This document shows, piece after piece, positions 44,351 through 53,749 of a stretch of 64,000 nucleotides of DNA. Under the pieces are notes generated by a model. It saw only the letters and a list, made by a program, of their open reading frames with translations. It was not told where the DNA came from and ran no database searches. Made by a program: the position numbers and the translations under genes. Source of the DNA: G963665085 sp963665085 (GTDB lineage Bacteria > Bacteroidota > Bacteroidia > Bacteroidales > JAAAOM01); assembly GCA_963665085.2 (NCBI GenBank), contig CAXXXS010000001.1, positions 1,674,001 through 1,738,000 on the forward strand. Direction: 5' to 3'. How positions within the stretch are numbered: the first letter of the stretch is position 1; each line of letters starts with the position of its first letter.

Positions 44351-47300
44351 ATGAAAAGGCGAAAGTTTATTCGCTCAACAGCCTTTGGAGCAACATTTAT
44401 TTCAAATTATGGTTTTCTGCATGCAAGTGGGAATTATATAAATACAGATAATTTAGAATTATTTTGTCCTCAGACAGCAAGAGATATCCCAATAATTGAA
44501 GAAGTTGATGTATTAGTAGCTGGTGGTTCTGCCGCAGGAGTACAAGCAGCCGTTTCAGCTTCGTTGGCAGGGGCAAAAGTTTTTTTGATTTGTTATGATC
44601 CATATTTGGGGGAAGATATTTGCGGGACATACCGTTTTTGGAATGATGTTGAAGATTTATCTGCACCTGTTGCAAAGAAAATTTTTGAACGCAAAGGTAT
44701 TCTTACTCCTCTTGAAGTGAAAAAACTACTCGATGACGAGTTGCTGGAAAACGGTGTAGAATACCTATACAGTAGCTATATTACAGATCTGCTTTTTGAT
44801 GAAGCAAACAAAACTGCCGGGGTAGTAATTGTAAATCGTTCAGGAAGACAAGCAATAAAAGCGAAAACAATTATTGATGCTACCCCAAGAGCATCACTTG
44901 TACGTATGGCAGGAACACAATTTACGGCGTACCCTTCGGGAAAACAGGAATTTCAGTTTATTGTTGTTGGTAATCAGCCAGAAAAGATGGCTGGATTAAA
45001 TAGTAAAAAGATGTTAACTCCTGTTCTGTCGGGAGATAAAAAATATGATGCATTTGAGGTTTCTTTGGAAATTAACATGGCTGATGATTCTTATGATTCA
45101 TTTGCTAAGGCAGAACAAATTTTACGTTCGGCAGCATGGGATCCTAAACAAGTAGATTCCGGAGATGTTATTTTTCAAGTTCCACCAGATAATATGCATG
45201 GAACTAAAAGATTAAAGGATGATTCTATCAATATTCATACGGTTGAACTTGATGTGTTTAGACCGAAGAAGGAGGAAAGGATATATGTGCTTGGTGGATG
45301 TGCAGATATTAGTAGGAATGCTGCAAAAGATTTGTTAAAACCTGCAAATTTAATAGCCTTGGGAGAAAGAATAGGAAAAGCTGCGTCAGAATCAGCTAAA
45401 AGTATTGCTGTTCTTAAAGAGGTAAAGGTTCCAGGTAACAATCAGTCAAATCAGATCAAGGGAGATGTTGGTGAGATTTTGGAGAATCTGCGTCCAAATT
45501 TGAATAAAGGAACTATTCCCTCAGAACTTGATACACTTCCAATTCTGGGGAATTATGATGTAGTTGTTATTGGAGGTGGAACTTCAGGAGCCCCCGCGGG
45601 AATTGGGGCAGCCCGTCATGGAGCAAAAACACTTGTGATTGATTATCTACATGGCCTGGGAGGACAAGGAACCATGGGATTAATCGGAGTATATTATCAT
45701 GGATATAAGAAAGGATTCACTGCTGAAATTGATAAAGGTGTTATTGATATTGGAGAAGGATTTGAACAAAAAGGAAACAGGGAAGATGGCTGGGATAAAA
45801 ACTGGAAAATGGAATGGTTTCGCAGACAAATGCTTAATGCCGGAGGAGAGATCTGGTTTGGTTGTCTGGCTTGTGGTGCTTTCGTTGATGGCAATCAAGT
45901 AAAAGGTGTAGTTGTAGCAACTCCTTTTGGACGTGGAGTAGTAATGGCTCATACAATTATCGACTCAACAGGAAGTGCTGATGTTGCTATAGCTGCCGGT
46001 GCTCCTTACAAATATACAGATGGAAACCATATAGCTGTGCAGGGGGCTGGACTTCATTTTTATCAGCCGGACGAAAATTATAAAAACAGCGATTGGACTT
46101 TTATGGATGATAGCGATGTTTTGGACGTATGGCGTTCATTTATTTTGGCAAAGGATAAATATAACGATGCGTACGATGTTGGAAAATTATTACAAACGCG
46201 TGAGCGAAGAAGAATTATCGGTGATTTCGAAGTTTCTGTTCTTGATATTTATAATACCAGAACCTATCCCGATACTATTTCTATACACGAAAGTTCATTT
46301 GATACCCATGGGTTTACGGTAGATCCATTTTTTAGCCTTAAACCACCAGAAGGGGCATCCATTAAGGTTTTGGCTTATGTTCCGTTTAGAAGCTTACTGC
46401 CAAGAAATATGGAAGGAATCATTGTAACAGGACTTGGGGTAAGTGCTCATCGTGATGCCATGCCGGTAATTCGTATGCAGGCCTGTATCCAGAATCAGGG
46501 TTATGCCGTAGGTTATTCAGCGGCTTTGGCAGCAGCAGGAGATTTCAACATCAGAAAAGCAGATATTAAAAAAGTGCAAAAATACCTTGTCCAAATTGGA
46601 AACCTGGAAGAGGAAGTTTTAACACACAAGGATAATTATCCGTTGCCTGACGAGAAAATAATTCATGCAGCTGAAACAATTACAAATAATTTTGAAGGAC
46701 TGGAAATTCTTTTGTGGCATCCCAAAAAAGCTGTACCGCTGCTTCAGGATAAATTTGAAAAAGAACAAAATTCAGATGATAAATTCATATATGCCTATAT
46801 CTTAGGTATGATGGGCATTAGTGATGGATGGAAGTTATTATCTGAAAAAATAAAAACGTATAATGAATGGGATGATGGATGGAACTACCGGGGAATGGGA
46901 CAGTTTGGCCTCAGCATGAGTTTATTGGATAGTTATATTATTGCTTTAGGAAAAACAAAAGAAAAAGAAGCTATTCCTGTGATTGCAGAGATTTCAAAAA
47001 AATTAAAAACAGAGAGTGAATTTTCTCATTTCAGGGCTGTCGCGGTTGCTATGGAGGAAATAGGCAATGTGCAAGGAGCAGATGTAGTTTATGATTTACT
47101 TCAGTTACCCGATGTTCAGGGATATGCTACAACAACGATTGAAGAGGCTAAAAAACAGGTTGATAATGATCCAGAGAATACGAACAATAGGAATAGTTCA
47201 TTAAAAGAAATTGTCTTGGCGAGATCTTTATTTAAATGTGGGGATAAAAATGGTCTTGGCGAGGAAATTTTAACAAAATATTCGAATGATTTACGTGGGC

Positions 47301-47377
47301 ACTATTATCGACACGCTTCAGCTGTACTGGAAAGCAAGAAAATGGATGTAGAAATGGAAAAAGAGAAAATGAGGTAA
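44351..47377 (+). CDS. Secreted FAD-dependent oxidoreductase with two FAD domains
   Basis: 1008 aa. The N-terminus MKRRKFIRSTAFGATFISNY is a Tat-type signal, so it is exported folded with cofactor. The first FAD domain (about 50-390) has VLVAGGSAAGVQAAVSASLA (GGSAAG at 58-63). The second (about 400-790) has VVVIGGGTSGAPAGIGAARH (GGGTSG at 408-413) and GLGGQGTMGLIGVYYHG. Both are of the FAD_oxidored type. Residues 800-1000 are helical and HEAT-like. Related proteins sit in polysaccharide-use loci of planctomycetes and Bacteroidota and may oxidise sugars; the substrate is unknown. Confidence 0.88.
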   Translation: MKRRKFIRSTAFGATFISNYGFLHASGNYINTDNLELFCPQTARDIPIIEEVDVLVAGGSAAGVQAAVSASLAGAKVFLICYDPYLGEDICGTYRFWNDVEDLSAPVAKKIFERKGILTPLEVKKLLDDELLENGVEYLYSSYITDLLFDEANKTAGVVIVNRSGRQAIKAKTIIDATPRASLVRMAGTQFTAYPSGKQEFQFIVVGNQPEKMAGLNSKKMLTPVLSGDKKYDAFEVSLEINMADDSYDSFAKAEQILRSAAWDPKQVDSGDVIFQVPPDNMHGTKRLKDDSINIHTVELDVFRPKKEERIYVLGGCADISRNAAKDLLKPANLIALGERIGKAASESAKSIAVLKEVKVPGNNQSNQIKGDVGEILENLRPNLNKGTIPSELDTLPILGNYDVVVIGGGTSGAPAGIGAARHGAKTLVIDYLHGLGGQGTMGLIGVYYHGYKKGFTAEIDKGVIDIGEGFEQKGNREDGWDKNWKMEWFRRQMLNAGGEIWFGCLACGAFVDGNQVKGVVVATPFGRGVVMAHTIIDSTGSADVAIAAGAPYKYTDGNHIAVQGAGLHFYQPDENYKNSDWTFMDDSDVLDVWRSFILAKDKYNDAYDVGKLLQTRERRRIIGDFEVSVLDIYNTRTYPDTISIHESSFDTHGFTVDPFFSLKPPEGASIKVLAYVPFRSLLPRNMEGIIVTGLGVSAHRDAMPVIRMQACIQNQGYAVGYSAALAAAGDFNIRKADIKKVQKYLVQIGNLEEEVLTHKDNYPLPDEKIIHAAETITNNFEGLEILLWHPKKAVPLLQDKFEKEQNSDDKFIYAYILGMMGISDGWKLLSEKIKTYNEWDDGWNYRGMGQFGLSMSLLDSYIIALGKTKEKEAIPVIAEISKKLKTESEFSHFRAVAVAMEEIGNVQGADVVYDLLQLPDVQGYATTTIEEAKKQVDNDPENTNNRNSSLKEIVLARSLFKCGDKNGLGEEILTKYSNDLRGHYYRHASAVLESKKMDVEMEKEKMR

Positions 47378-47459
47378 TAAACATAATTAGTGTTTCCTGA
47401 ATTAGATTTTACTTGATATTTTTTAGTTATAGCGCTGTATTCTTAAAGGCCTCCCCTCA

Positions 47460-47814
47460 GGCTACTCTTTATACATATCTTTTTTATATTATGGGATATG
47501 ATACCGTTTTGATCATATAACAATTTTTAATTTTTATGATTTTTTATGTCCTCTAGGGGCTATCTACTAATAGGCAGGCACTTTAGTGCCTGTGAAAAGC
47601 ATCCGCATATTATCCCTTCAGGCCGTAGGCCTAGAATGAATCATCGTGCATGGTATCATTCTATCCCTATCAGGATGAGCGGAAAGTTTGCATTTTGTAG
47701 CAGGCATTTAAATGCCTGCCTATTACAATTCTGTCCTTACAGGACGGAAGAAATCTAAAATTAAACGTGCGATTTTAGCTCTTTAGGGGCTTAACTTATG
47801 TATAAAGAGTAGCC
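47460..47814. repeat. 355-bp nested palindromic element (MITE-like)
   Basis: Terminal inverted repeats GGCTACTCTTTATACATA (47460-47477) and TATGTATAAAGAGTAGCC (47797-47814) match over 18 bp. Inside lies a second pair: AATAGGCAGGCACTTTA and the later AAATGCCTGCCTATT. Several small hairpins are also present (CAGGCACTTTAGTGCCTG, CAGGCATTTAAATGCCTG, AGGCCGTAGGCCT, TCCTTACAGGA). No transposase is encoded; a 70-codon frame inside is not protein-like. It looks like a non-autonomous element or a REP cluster. It fills most of the 465-bp gap 47378-47842. Confidence 0.8.
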
Positions 47815-47842
47815 CCTCAGGAGGATTTAGGAGGTTATTTCA

Positions 47843-48331
47843 TTATCCCTCAAAAATTTTCACTTTCAGGTTATCATCACAATCATTTAAAAGCTTAGTT
47901 ATACTCTTGTTAAGTACAGGATGTATAAAATCGGGTGCGATATCGTTTAGAGGAATTAATACAAATTTTCGTTCATGCAATCGGGGATGAGGAGCTTCAA
48001 TAATATCTGTTTTTATTATTTGTTGCCCCACAAATAAGATATCAATATCAATTATTCTAGAACTATATCTTTCCAAACCTCTTTCTCTTCCCATTTCTTT
48101 TTCAGTGGATAGAAGAATTCCCATAAGAGATTGAGGAGATTTGTTAGATTTGAGACAAATTACCTGGTTGAGAAACTGATCGGAACTATTAAATCCCCAG
48201 GGTTCTGTTTCATAGATTTTAGATATTAATTCTATTTTGCCCAATTGATTTTCGATTAACTTACAGGCTTCTAGAAGGTTGTTCTGCCTGTCTCCTAAAT
48301 TACTGCCTAAAGAAATATAGATATTCTCCAT
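47843..48331 (-). CDS. folK: 2-amino-4-hydroxy-6-hydroxymethyldihydropteridine diphosphokinase
   Basis: 162 aa, standard length. Motifs: IYISLGSNLGDRQNNLLEAC, SKIYETEPWGFNSSDQFLNQ, and the signature ERYSSRIIDIDILFVGQQII with the Mg-binding Asp pair. Also HPRLHERKFVLIPLNDIAPD. It transfers pyrophosphate from ATP in folate synthesis. Divergent from sppA. Confidence 0.96.
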   Translation of the reverse strand: MENIYISLGSNLGDRQNNLLEACKLIENQLGKIELISKIYETEPWGFNSSDQFLNQVICLKSNKSPQSLMGILLSTEKEMGRERGLERYSSRIIDIDILFVGQQIIKTDIIEAPHPRLHERKFVLIPLNDIAPDFIHPVLNKSITKLLNDCDDNLKVKIFEG

Positions 48332-48455
48332 GAATCACATTTTACCTAAACAAGTTTTATTATTTTTATCCAAATTTAAACCTCTTAAATAAAATAGACT
48401 GAAACAAAGCATTTTTTAGTATGCAAAGTTCATTTACCAATAAAAAAATAGTAAA

Positions 48456-50219
48456 ATGAAAAGCTTTTTTAAGTTCACAATCGCTTCTATCCTAGGTTTT
48501 ATCCTCGGATCAATTTTGTTAGTATTAATATTCATTGGTGTTGTTAGTGTTTTTGTTTCATCTCAGGATGATCCTGTAGAGGTAAAAGCTAACTCAGTAT
48601 TGGTACTTAACCTTTCAAAAGAAATTGTTGATCGCGCATCGGAAGATCCCTTTGATAATTTCAATCCAATGAATCTTGAAGCAGAATGGCAATTAGGATT
48701 AAGTTCAATCCTGGAAAATATAGATAAAGCAAAACTTCATGAAAATATTAAAGGAATTTTTCTCGATTTATCGGATGTGCAAGCCGCATGGGCAACAACA
48801 GAAGAAATAAGAGAAGAATTAGCTGACTTTAAATCGTCAGGAAAATTTATTGTTGCTTATGGCGATTCATATTCACAGAAAGCATATTATCTGGCTTCTG
48901 TTGCTGACGAGGTATATGTAAATCCAGAAGGGATGCTTGAATTTCATGGAATGGGCTCGCAGGTAATGTTTTATAAAGAAGCATTTAAAAAATTGGGTGT
49001 GGAATTTCAGGCAATACGAATGGGAAAATTCAAAAGTGCCATCGAACCCTTTGTGAACGATGAGATGAGCCCTGAAAACAGGGAGCAGATCAATCGATTT
49101 ATAGGCATGATTTGGGATAATGTCCTAACATCAATTTCTGAAAGCAGGAGTGTTTCGAAAGAATTACTTAAAAAAACAGCAGACGAGATAAGTACATTTG
49201 CTGATTTAGATTATGCTATTGAAAATAATATCGTTGATGGCCTTAAGTATAAAGATGAGGTAGAGCTTATCTTAAAAGAAAAACTTGGCACAGGAAAAGT
49301 AAATAAAATAAAATTATCAAGCTTCAAAAAAGTTCCTAAACCTAAAGATTATAAAGGACTGGCAAAGGATAAAATAGCTGTTGTTTATGCCCAGGGTAAT
49401 GTAGTTGTCGGTAACGAAGGAGAAGGATATATTAGTTCAGAAAGAATTTCAAAAGCGATACGTGAAGCAAGGGACGATTCTGCTGTAAAAGCTATCGTTT
49501 TTAGGGTTAATTCTGGAGGGGGAAGTGCCCTGGCATCAGATATTATTCACCATGAACTTGAAAAAGCAGCAGAAGTGAAACCAGTAATCGCATCCATGGG
49601 AGATTACGCTGCTTCAGGCGGATATTATGTGCTTGCATGTGCGGATACAATTGTTGCTTGTCCAAATACAATTACCGGATCAATCGGTGTTTTGGGGCTT
49701 ATTCCAAATGCAAAAGAATTGTTGGATGATAAATTAGGCATTAAGATTGAGACTGTAAAAACAAGTCCTTCTGCTGATTTATTAACTCCATTCAGGCCCA
49801 TGACTAACTATGAGAAAGATGTAATGCAGAAAATGGTTGCAGAAACTTATGATACATTTTTGACTCGTGTTTCTGATGGCAGGAACATTTCAAAAGTTTA
49901 TGTTGATAGTATCGGCCAGGGTAGAGTGTGGAATGCAATTGATGCTCAAAGACTCGGACTTGTTGATGTTTTAGGAGGATTAAATACAGCCATTGATATT
50001 GCTGTTGAGAAAACAGGCGTTGAACAATATCGCATAGTTTCTTTACCAAAACAGGAAGACCCATTTGAAGCTGTTTTAAATAAACTGTCCGGAGAAACTC
50101 AAACAAGGATTTTAACCAGGAATTTTGGCGCATTAGCGGGTTATATCAAAGGTCTTAAAGGAATTGATAAAAATAAAGGAATACAGGCAATCATGCCTTT
50201 TGCAATAGAAATTGAATAA
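48456..50219 (+). CDS. sppA: Signal peptide peptidase SppA, 67K type
   Basis: 587 aa. Membrane anchor at about 8-32 (SILGFILGSILLVLIFIGVV). Two tandem ClpP-like domains: the first (about 50-300) carries the likely general base Lys193 in IRMGKFKSAIEPF; the second (about 320-550) carries the nucleophile Ser387 in DYAASGGYY. The spacing fits the E. coli enzyme, where Lys and Ser come from different domains. It degrades cleaved signal peptides in the inner membrane. Confidence 0.95.
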   Translation: MKSFFKFTIASILGFILGSILLVLIFIGVVSVFVSSQDDPVEVKANSVLVLNLSKEIVDRASEDPFDNFNPMNLEAEWQLGLSSILENIDKAKLHENIKGIFLDLSDVQAAWATTEEIREELADFKSSGKFIVAYGDSYSQKAYYLASVADEVYVNPEGMLEFHGMGSQVMFYKEAFKKLGVEFQAIRMGKFKSAIEPFVNDEMSPENREQINRFIGMIWDNVLTSISESRSVSKELLKKTADEISTFADLDYAIENNIVDGLKYKDEVELILKEKLGTGKVNKIKLSSFKKVPKPKDYKGLAKDKIAVVYAQGNVVVGNEGEGYISSERISKAIREARDDSAVKAIVFRVNSGGGSALASDIIHHELEKAAEVKPVIASMGDYAASGGYYVLACADTIVACPNTITGSIGVLGLIPNAKELLDDKLGIKIETVKTSPSADLLTPFRPMTNYEKDVMQKMVAETYDTFLTRVSDGRNISKVYVDSIGQGRVWNAIDAQRLGLVDVLGGLNTAIDIAVEKTGVEQYRIVSLPKQEDPFEAVLNKLSGETQTRILTRNFGALAGYIKGLKGIDKNKGIQAIMPFAIEIE

Positions 50220-50373
50220 AAAATATCTATAAAATTGAGAGGTTTACTTTTTGTAAGCCTCTCTTTATATTGTTTGTTGAGATATTCTAAATCGCAGAGA
50301 GGACTTTTCTTATTTAGCTAAATATAAAATATGTGTTAGTCTGTGATTTTTGGAAATAACCAGAAGTTAAATT

Positions 50374-51168
50374 TTAAATATCAACCGATATCTTTAAAAA
50401 ATCATGATAGTTTTGATTTTTGAAAGCTTTTAACTCCATTTTTTCTCCGTCAAAAACAGCGTAGGTAAAATTATTAATCCAATCTCCAAGATTTATCATC
50501 CTTGGTTTTTCTCCAAAAGTGATATCCATTGGTAAATGCCTGTGGCCAAAAACAAAGAAGTCGAAATACTCGTTATTTTGGAGCGTTTCTTTTACAAATT
50601 TTGGTTGGTATTCTTTATCTACACCTAGAAATTCTTCAGGAATGATCCCCTTCGAATAGCGACTGTTTTTTGACCATGACAGACCAAATCCCATAGAAAA
50701 ATTTGGATGTAATCTCTTAAACATCCACTGAAGGATAGGATTCGTAAAGATTCCTTTTAATAACTTATATCCTGTATCTCCTTTTCCAACACCATCACCA
50801 TGGCCAATAAAAAATTTTTTGCCTTCTATTTCACGGGAGATATGTTCTTTATGCAGAATAACACCGGTTTCTTTTGGTAAATAATCATAAGTCCAGATAT
50901 CATGGTTGCCGGTAAAAAAATGAACGTTAATACCCGCATCTGTTAGTGAAGATATTGTCCCCAGTGTTCTGGTAAAACCTCGAGGTACAACTCTTTTCCA
51001 TTCGTGCCAAAAATCAAATATATCGCCGCATAAGAAAACTTCTTTTGCGTCTGTTTTTATTTCATTTAACCACTCAACAAAAAGTTTCTCGCGCTCGCGA
51101 CTTCTTTCTGGTGGGTATAAACCTAAATGAACATCGGAAGCAAAATAGTACTTTGTTTTTTCAGGCAA
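50374..51168 (-). CDS. lpxH: UDP-2,3-diacylglucosamine diphosphatase-like metallophosphoesterase
   Basis: 264 aa. Calcineurin-like fold: YYFASDVHLGLYPPERSRER, EVFLCGDIFDFWHEW, HFFTGNHDIWTYDYLP, FIGHGDGVGKGDTGYKLLKG and FVFGHRHLPMD. This order and the FDFWHEW motif fit LpxH of Bacteroidota, which makes lipid X in lipid A synthesis. It starts 6 bp after the stop of the thioredoxin-fold gene at 51174, so it is the last gene of a three-gene operon. Confidence 0.88.
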   Translation of the reverse strand: MPEKTKYYFASDVHLGLYPPERSREREKLFVEWLNEIKTDAKEVFLCGDIFDFWHEWKRVVPRGFTRTLGTISSLTDAGINVHFFTGNHDIWTYDYLPKETGVILHKEHISREIEGKKFFIGHGDGVGKGDTGYKLLKGIFTNPILQWMFKRLHPNFSMGFGLSWSKNSRYSKGIIPEEFLGVDKEYQPKFVKETLQNNEYFDFFVFGHRHLPMDITFGEKPRMINLGDWINNFTYAVFDGEKMELKAFKNQNYHDFLKISVDI

Positions 51169-51173
51169 AATAA

Positions 51174-52334
51174 TTATTTCAAATAATTAGACAATCTTTT
51201 TTCTAAATCGCGGCTTGAAAGGTTTTTTCCAAGTATATCGGATTGATCCTTGCTCAAAAGGAAATGAGTTGGTAATGATTGAATATTATATTTTACGGCT
51301 GCTTCTGAGTTAGGATAAGATAAATCGCTGACATTTATCCATGGCAGCTCATCGAAATTAATTGCTTTTTGCCATGCTTCTTTATTGTTATCAAGAGAAA
51401 CCTGATAGATTTCAAATCCTTTGTTTTTATATTTTTCATAGAAGGATTTAAGCTTTAGGTTTTCTTGTATGCTTGCGCTGTTCCATGAAGCCCAGAAGCT
51501 CAGTAACACGAGTTTTTTATCTTTTAATGATGATAAAGCAATAGTATCCCCCTCTGGTGTAGGAAGTTTAATATCAGGTAAAGATGTTTCAGATGAGGCC
51601 ATCTTTTCCATTTTTTTTATATTGATTTTTCCTAAAAATTCTTTGGTATTCTGTTGTAATGCTTTAACGTAAGGGGAAGTTGGGTGATATTTTGATAGCG
51701 AGTCTGATAATATTTTGTAGTATTGAACATCCCTGTTTCTGTTAAACAGATAGGTATTGTCATCAATCTTTTGATAGAGGGCATATAAACTTGCAAGATT
51801 GTTATAGAAATTTAAAATAAAAACGGTATTAAATTTCCTTTGAGCATCAATAACAGACTCGTAATGTTTACTTATTGTATCAATCTCAGCATTGCTGGCC
51901 CCATCATTTATTGCTTTTTGATATACTTTTGTCAATGAGTCAATCTCAATTTTTGATTCAGCCATTCTTTCATTTAACTTCTGGATTAATAATGTTCCGT
52001 CTGAACCGTCAACATCATAGCTGTTTGGGTTTTCAATATCTCCGGTGATTGTTATTTTTTCTCCGGGTTCTACTAAAAGACTAAAAATTTTATTGTCTAT
52101 TCGTAATTGGTAGAAGCCTGTATTTTCACACTCCGCTTTAAAAGAAAATTTACCTTCTCCTTTTATTTTTGTTGAATCAATTATATTTATTTGACTTAAA
52201 ATAACTTCTTCAAGGTAGACAGTTTCATTTTTTTCAACGTTTTTAACCGTTCCTTCTATTTGAAAGTTTTTCTTACTGCATCCAGCCAACAGGATTAAAA
52301 TAGCGATAATTGTATTTCTGGCTAAAATCTTCAT
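51174..52334 (-). CDS. TlpA-like lipoprotein with DUF4369 domain, lacking the CxxC pair
   Basis: 386 aa. Lipobox LLAGCS. Residues 22-120 are a DUF4369-like beta domain (FQIEGTVKNVEKNETVYLEE). A helical middle follows, and residues 245-386 form a thioredoxin/AhpC-like domain. Where TlpA has WCxxC this protein reads SFWASWNSASIQEN, so both redox Cys are missing; the cis-Pro loop SLPTHFLL is kept. It should fold but not exchange disulfides. A close relative lies just upstream. Likely attached to the outer membrane; function unknown. Confidence 0.85.
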   Translation of the reverse strand: MKILARNTIIAILILLAGCSKKNFQIEGTVKNVEKNETVYLEEVILSQINIIDSTKIKGEGKFSFKAECENTGFYQLRIDNKIFSLLVEPGEKITITGDIENPNSYDVDGSDGTLLIQKLNERMAESKIEIDSLTKVYQKAINDGASNAEIDTISKHYESVIDAQRKFNTVFILNFYNNLASLYALYQKIDDNTYLFNRNRDVQYYKILSDSLSKYHPTSPYVKALQQNTKEFLGKINIKKMEKMASSETSLPDIKLPTPEGDTIALSSLKDKKLVLLSFWASWNSASIQENLKLKSFYEKYKNKGFEIYQVSLDNNKEAWQKAINFDELPWINVSDLSYPNSEAAVKYNIQSLPTHFLLSKDQSDILGKNLSSRDLEKRLSNYLK

Positions 52335-52364
52335 ACTTTAAAATTGAATTAAATGTGGCGCAAT

Positions 52365-53522
52365 TTAATTAAAAATTTCCTTCAATTTACGTTCTATTTC
52401 AATTCCTCGTAAATCTGTTTCTATAACAACACCTTGAGGGTTTATAAGAAAATTTAAAGGCAACTGTTTTATATGATACATCCTGGCAGCCACAGAATTC
52501 CAAAATTGAAGATCGCTCACGTTGGGCCAGTCAAGTTTTTCATCTATGATGGCTTGATGCCAGGAAGCTGAGTCTTTGTCAAGGCTTACCTGGAGAATTT
52601 CAAAAGGCTGGTTTTTATACGCTGCATATGCATTTTGCAGATATTTGTTTTCGTCCAGGCTTTCTTTATTCCATGATGCCCAAAATTGTAACAAAACATA
52701 TTTCCCTTTTAAGTCGCTTAGCTTTAAAATTTCACCTTGGGGGTTTGGTAATGCAATTTCTGGGGCTTGTTCATTTATCCCAATACTTTGTCCTTTTATT
52801 CTATTTTTTACTACCCATTTATTTAAAGTCTGAACAGCTTCTGATTCTGGGTATAATTGAGTTAAGTTTGAGTCAACAAGTTCGAAAATATCGAAATCGG
52901 TTTTGGGATCCAGAATAGGCGTATTTGGATCCAGGTATTGATACAGGGCCATTAAGCTGGCAATTGATTGAGGATTGTTTCTGATAAGTTGAAGTGTTTT
53001 TTCTCTTTGTTCAGCTATTAATTCCTCTCTTTTTTTATTCCTTCTTTTAATTATATTTTCAATATCAGGTTGATCAATGCTGTCTTTGTATAGTTCGGCA
53101 AGTTCTTGCATCTGACTGGTAGTTTTTTGTTGGCTAATAACCATGTCTCGAATTAGTTGAGAATCGAATGAACCTTTAATGATGTATTCGGTTTCAAAAT
53201 TAGTTGCATTCGATTTAATTTCAATTTCATCCTTTGGAGCAACAGCCAGATAGATGATTTTTTTATTATCTAGCGTTAGTGTGAAAAAAGTTGGGAGATC
53301 GGTTGATCCTTTAAGTCCAAATTTGTTGTTTTCGCTAATAGATATAGAGTCTACAGTTATTTCATTCTTAGTTGTTAAGCGAGATAGTTTGATGTATTTT
53401 TCCGCTCCGTTCTCTATAAATCCATGAATTACAAAGTTTGTGTCAGGATTTGAACATCTGGCAAGAAAAAAAAGTGATAAAATGAAAAACAAAATCCTTA
53501 ATGAAGTGTTAAATAGTTTCAT
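52365..53522 (-). CDS. TlpA-like lipoprotein with DUF4369-like domain, lacking the CxxC pair (paralogue)
   Basis: 385 aa. Lipobox-like LARCSN after a hydrophobic signal, then a DUF4369-like domain (FVIHGFIENGAEKYIKLSRL). A helical segment rich in charged residues follows (NIIKRRNKKREELIAEQREK), then a thioredoxin-like domain with QFWASWNKESLDEN in place of WCxxC and QLPLNFLI as the cis-Pro loop. Same organisation as the gene 30 bp downstream, so they arose by tandem duplication and both lack catalytic Cys. First gene of the operon ending in lpxH. Confidence 0.85.
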   Translation of the reverse strand: MKLFNTSLRILFFILSLFFLARCSNPDTNFVIHGFIENGAEKYIKLSRLTTKNEITVDSISISENNKFGLKGSTDLPTFFTLTLDNKKIIYLAVAPKDEIEIKSNATNFETEYIIKGSFDSQLIRDMVISQQKTTSQMQELAELYKDSIDQPDIENIIKRRNKKREELIAEQREKTLQLIRNNPQSIASLMALYQYLDPNTPILDPKTDFDIFELVDSNLTQLYPESEAVQTLNKWVVKNRIKGQSIGINEQAPEIALPNPQGEILKLSDLKGKYVLLQFWASWNKESLDENKYLQNAYAAYKNQPFEILQVSLDKDSASWHQAIIDEKLDWPNVSDLQFWNSVAARMYHIKQLPLNFLINPQGVVIETDLRGIEIERKLKEIFN

Positions 53523-53749
53523 TGTTGCTTAAAACAGTTTTAATTTGAAATTTATTTTAAAATAAAACAAACAAATTATAATTAATATTATGAAAACTTA
53601 AATAGAAAAAGTTTCTCAAAGCTAAATAAATTCTAATTTTTAGCTACAGTATAAACAATTTATTCGTAACTTTTCTAATGAATAATTTAACCCGAAATAA
53701 AAATTATTTTTCTGATTAATAATGTATTAACCAAAACAACCTTATAATT

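Noticed and set aside
44397..44675. 92-codon minus-strand frame inside the FAD oxidoreductase gene
   Set aside because: Antisense shadow of a well-supported gene; its leucine- and glutamine-rich sequence reflects the reverse strand.
47546..47758. 70-codon plus-strand frame
   Set aside because: It lies wholly in the nested palindromic element, and its composition follows the repeats rather than a protein.
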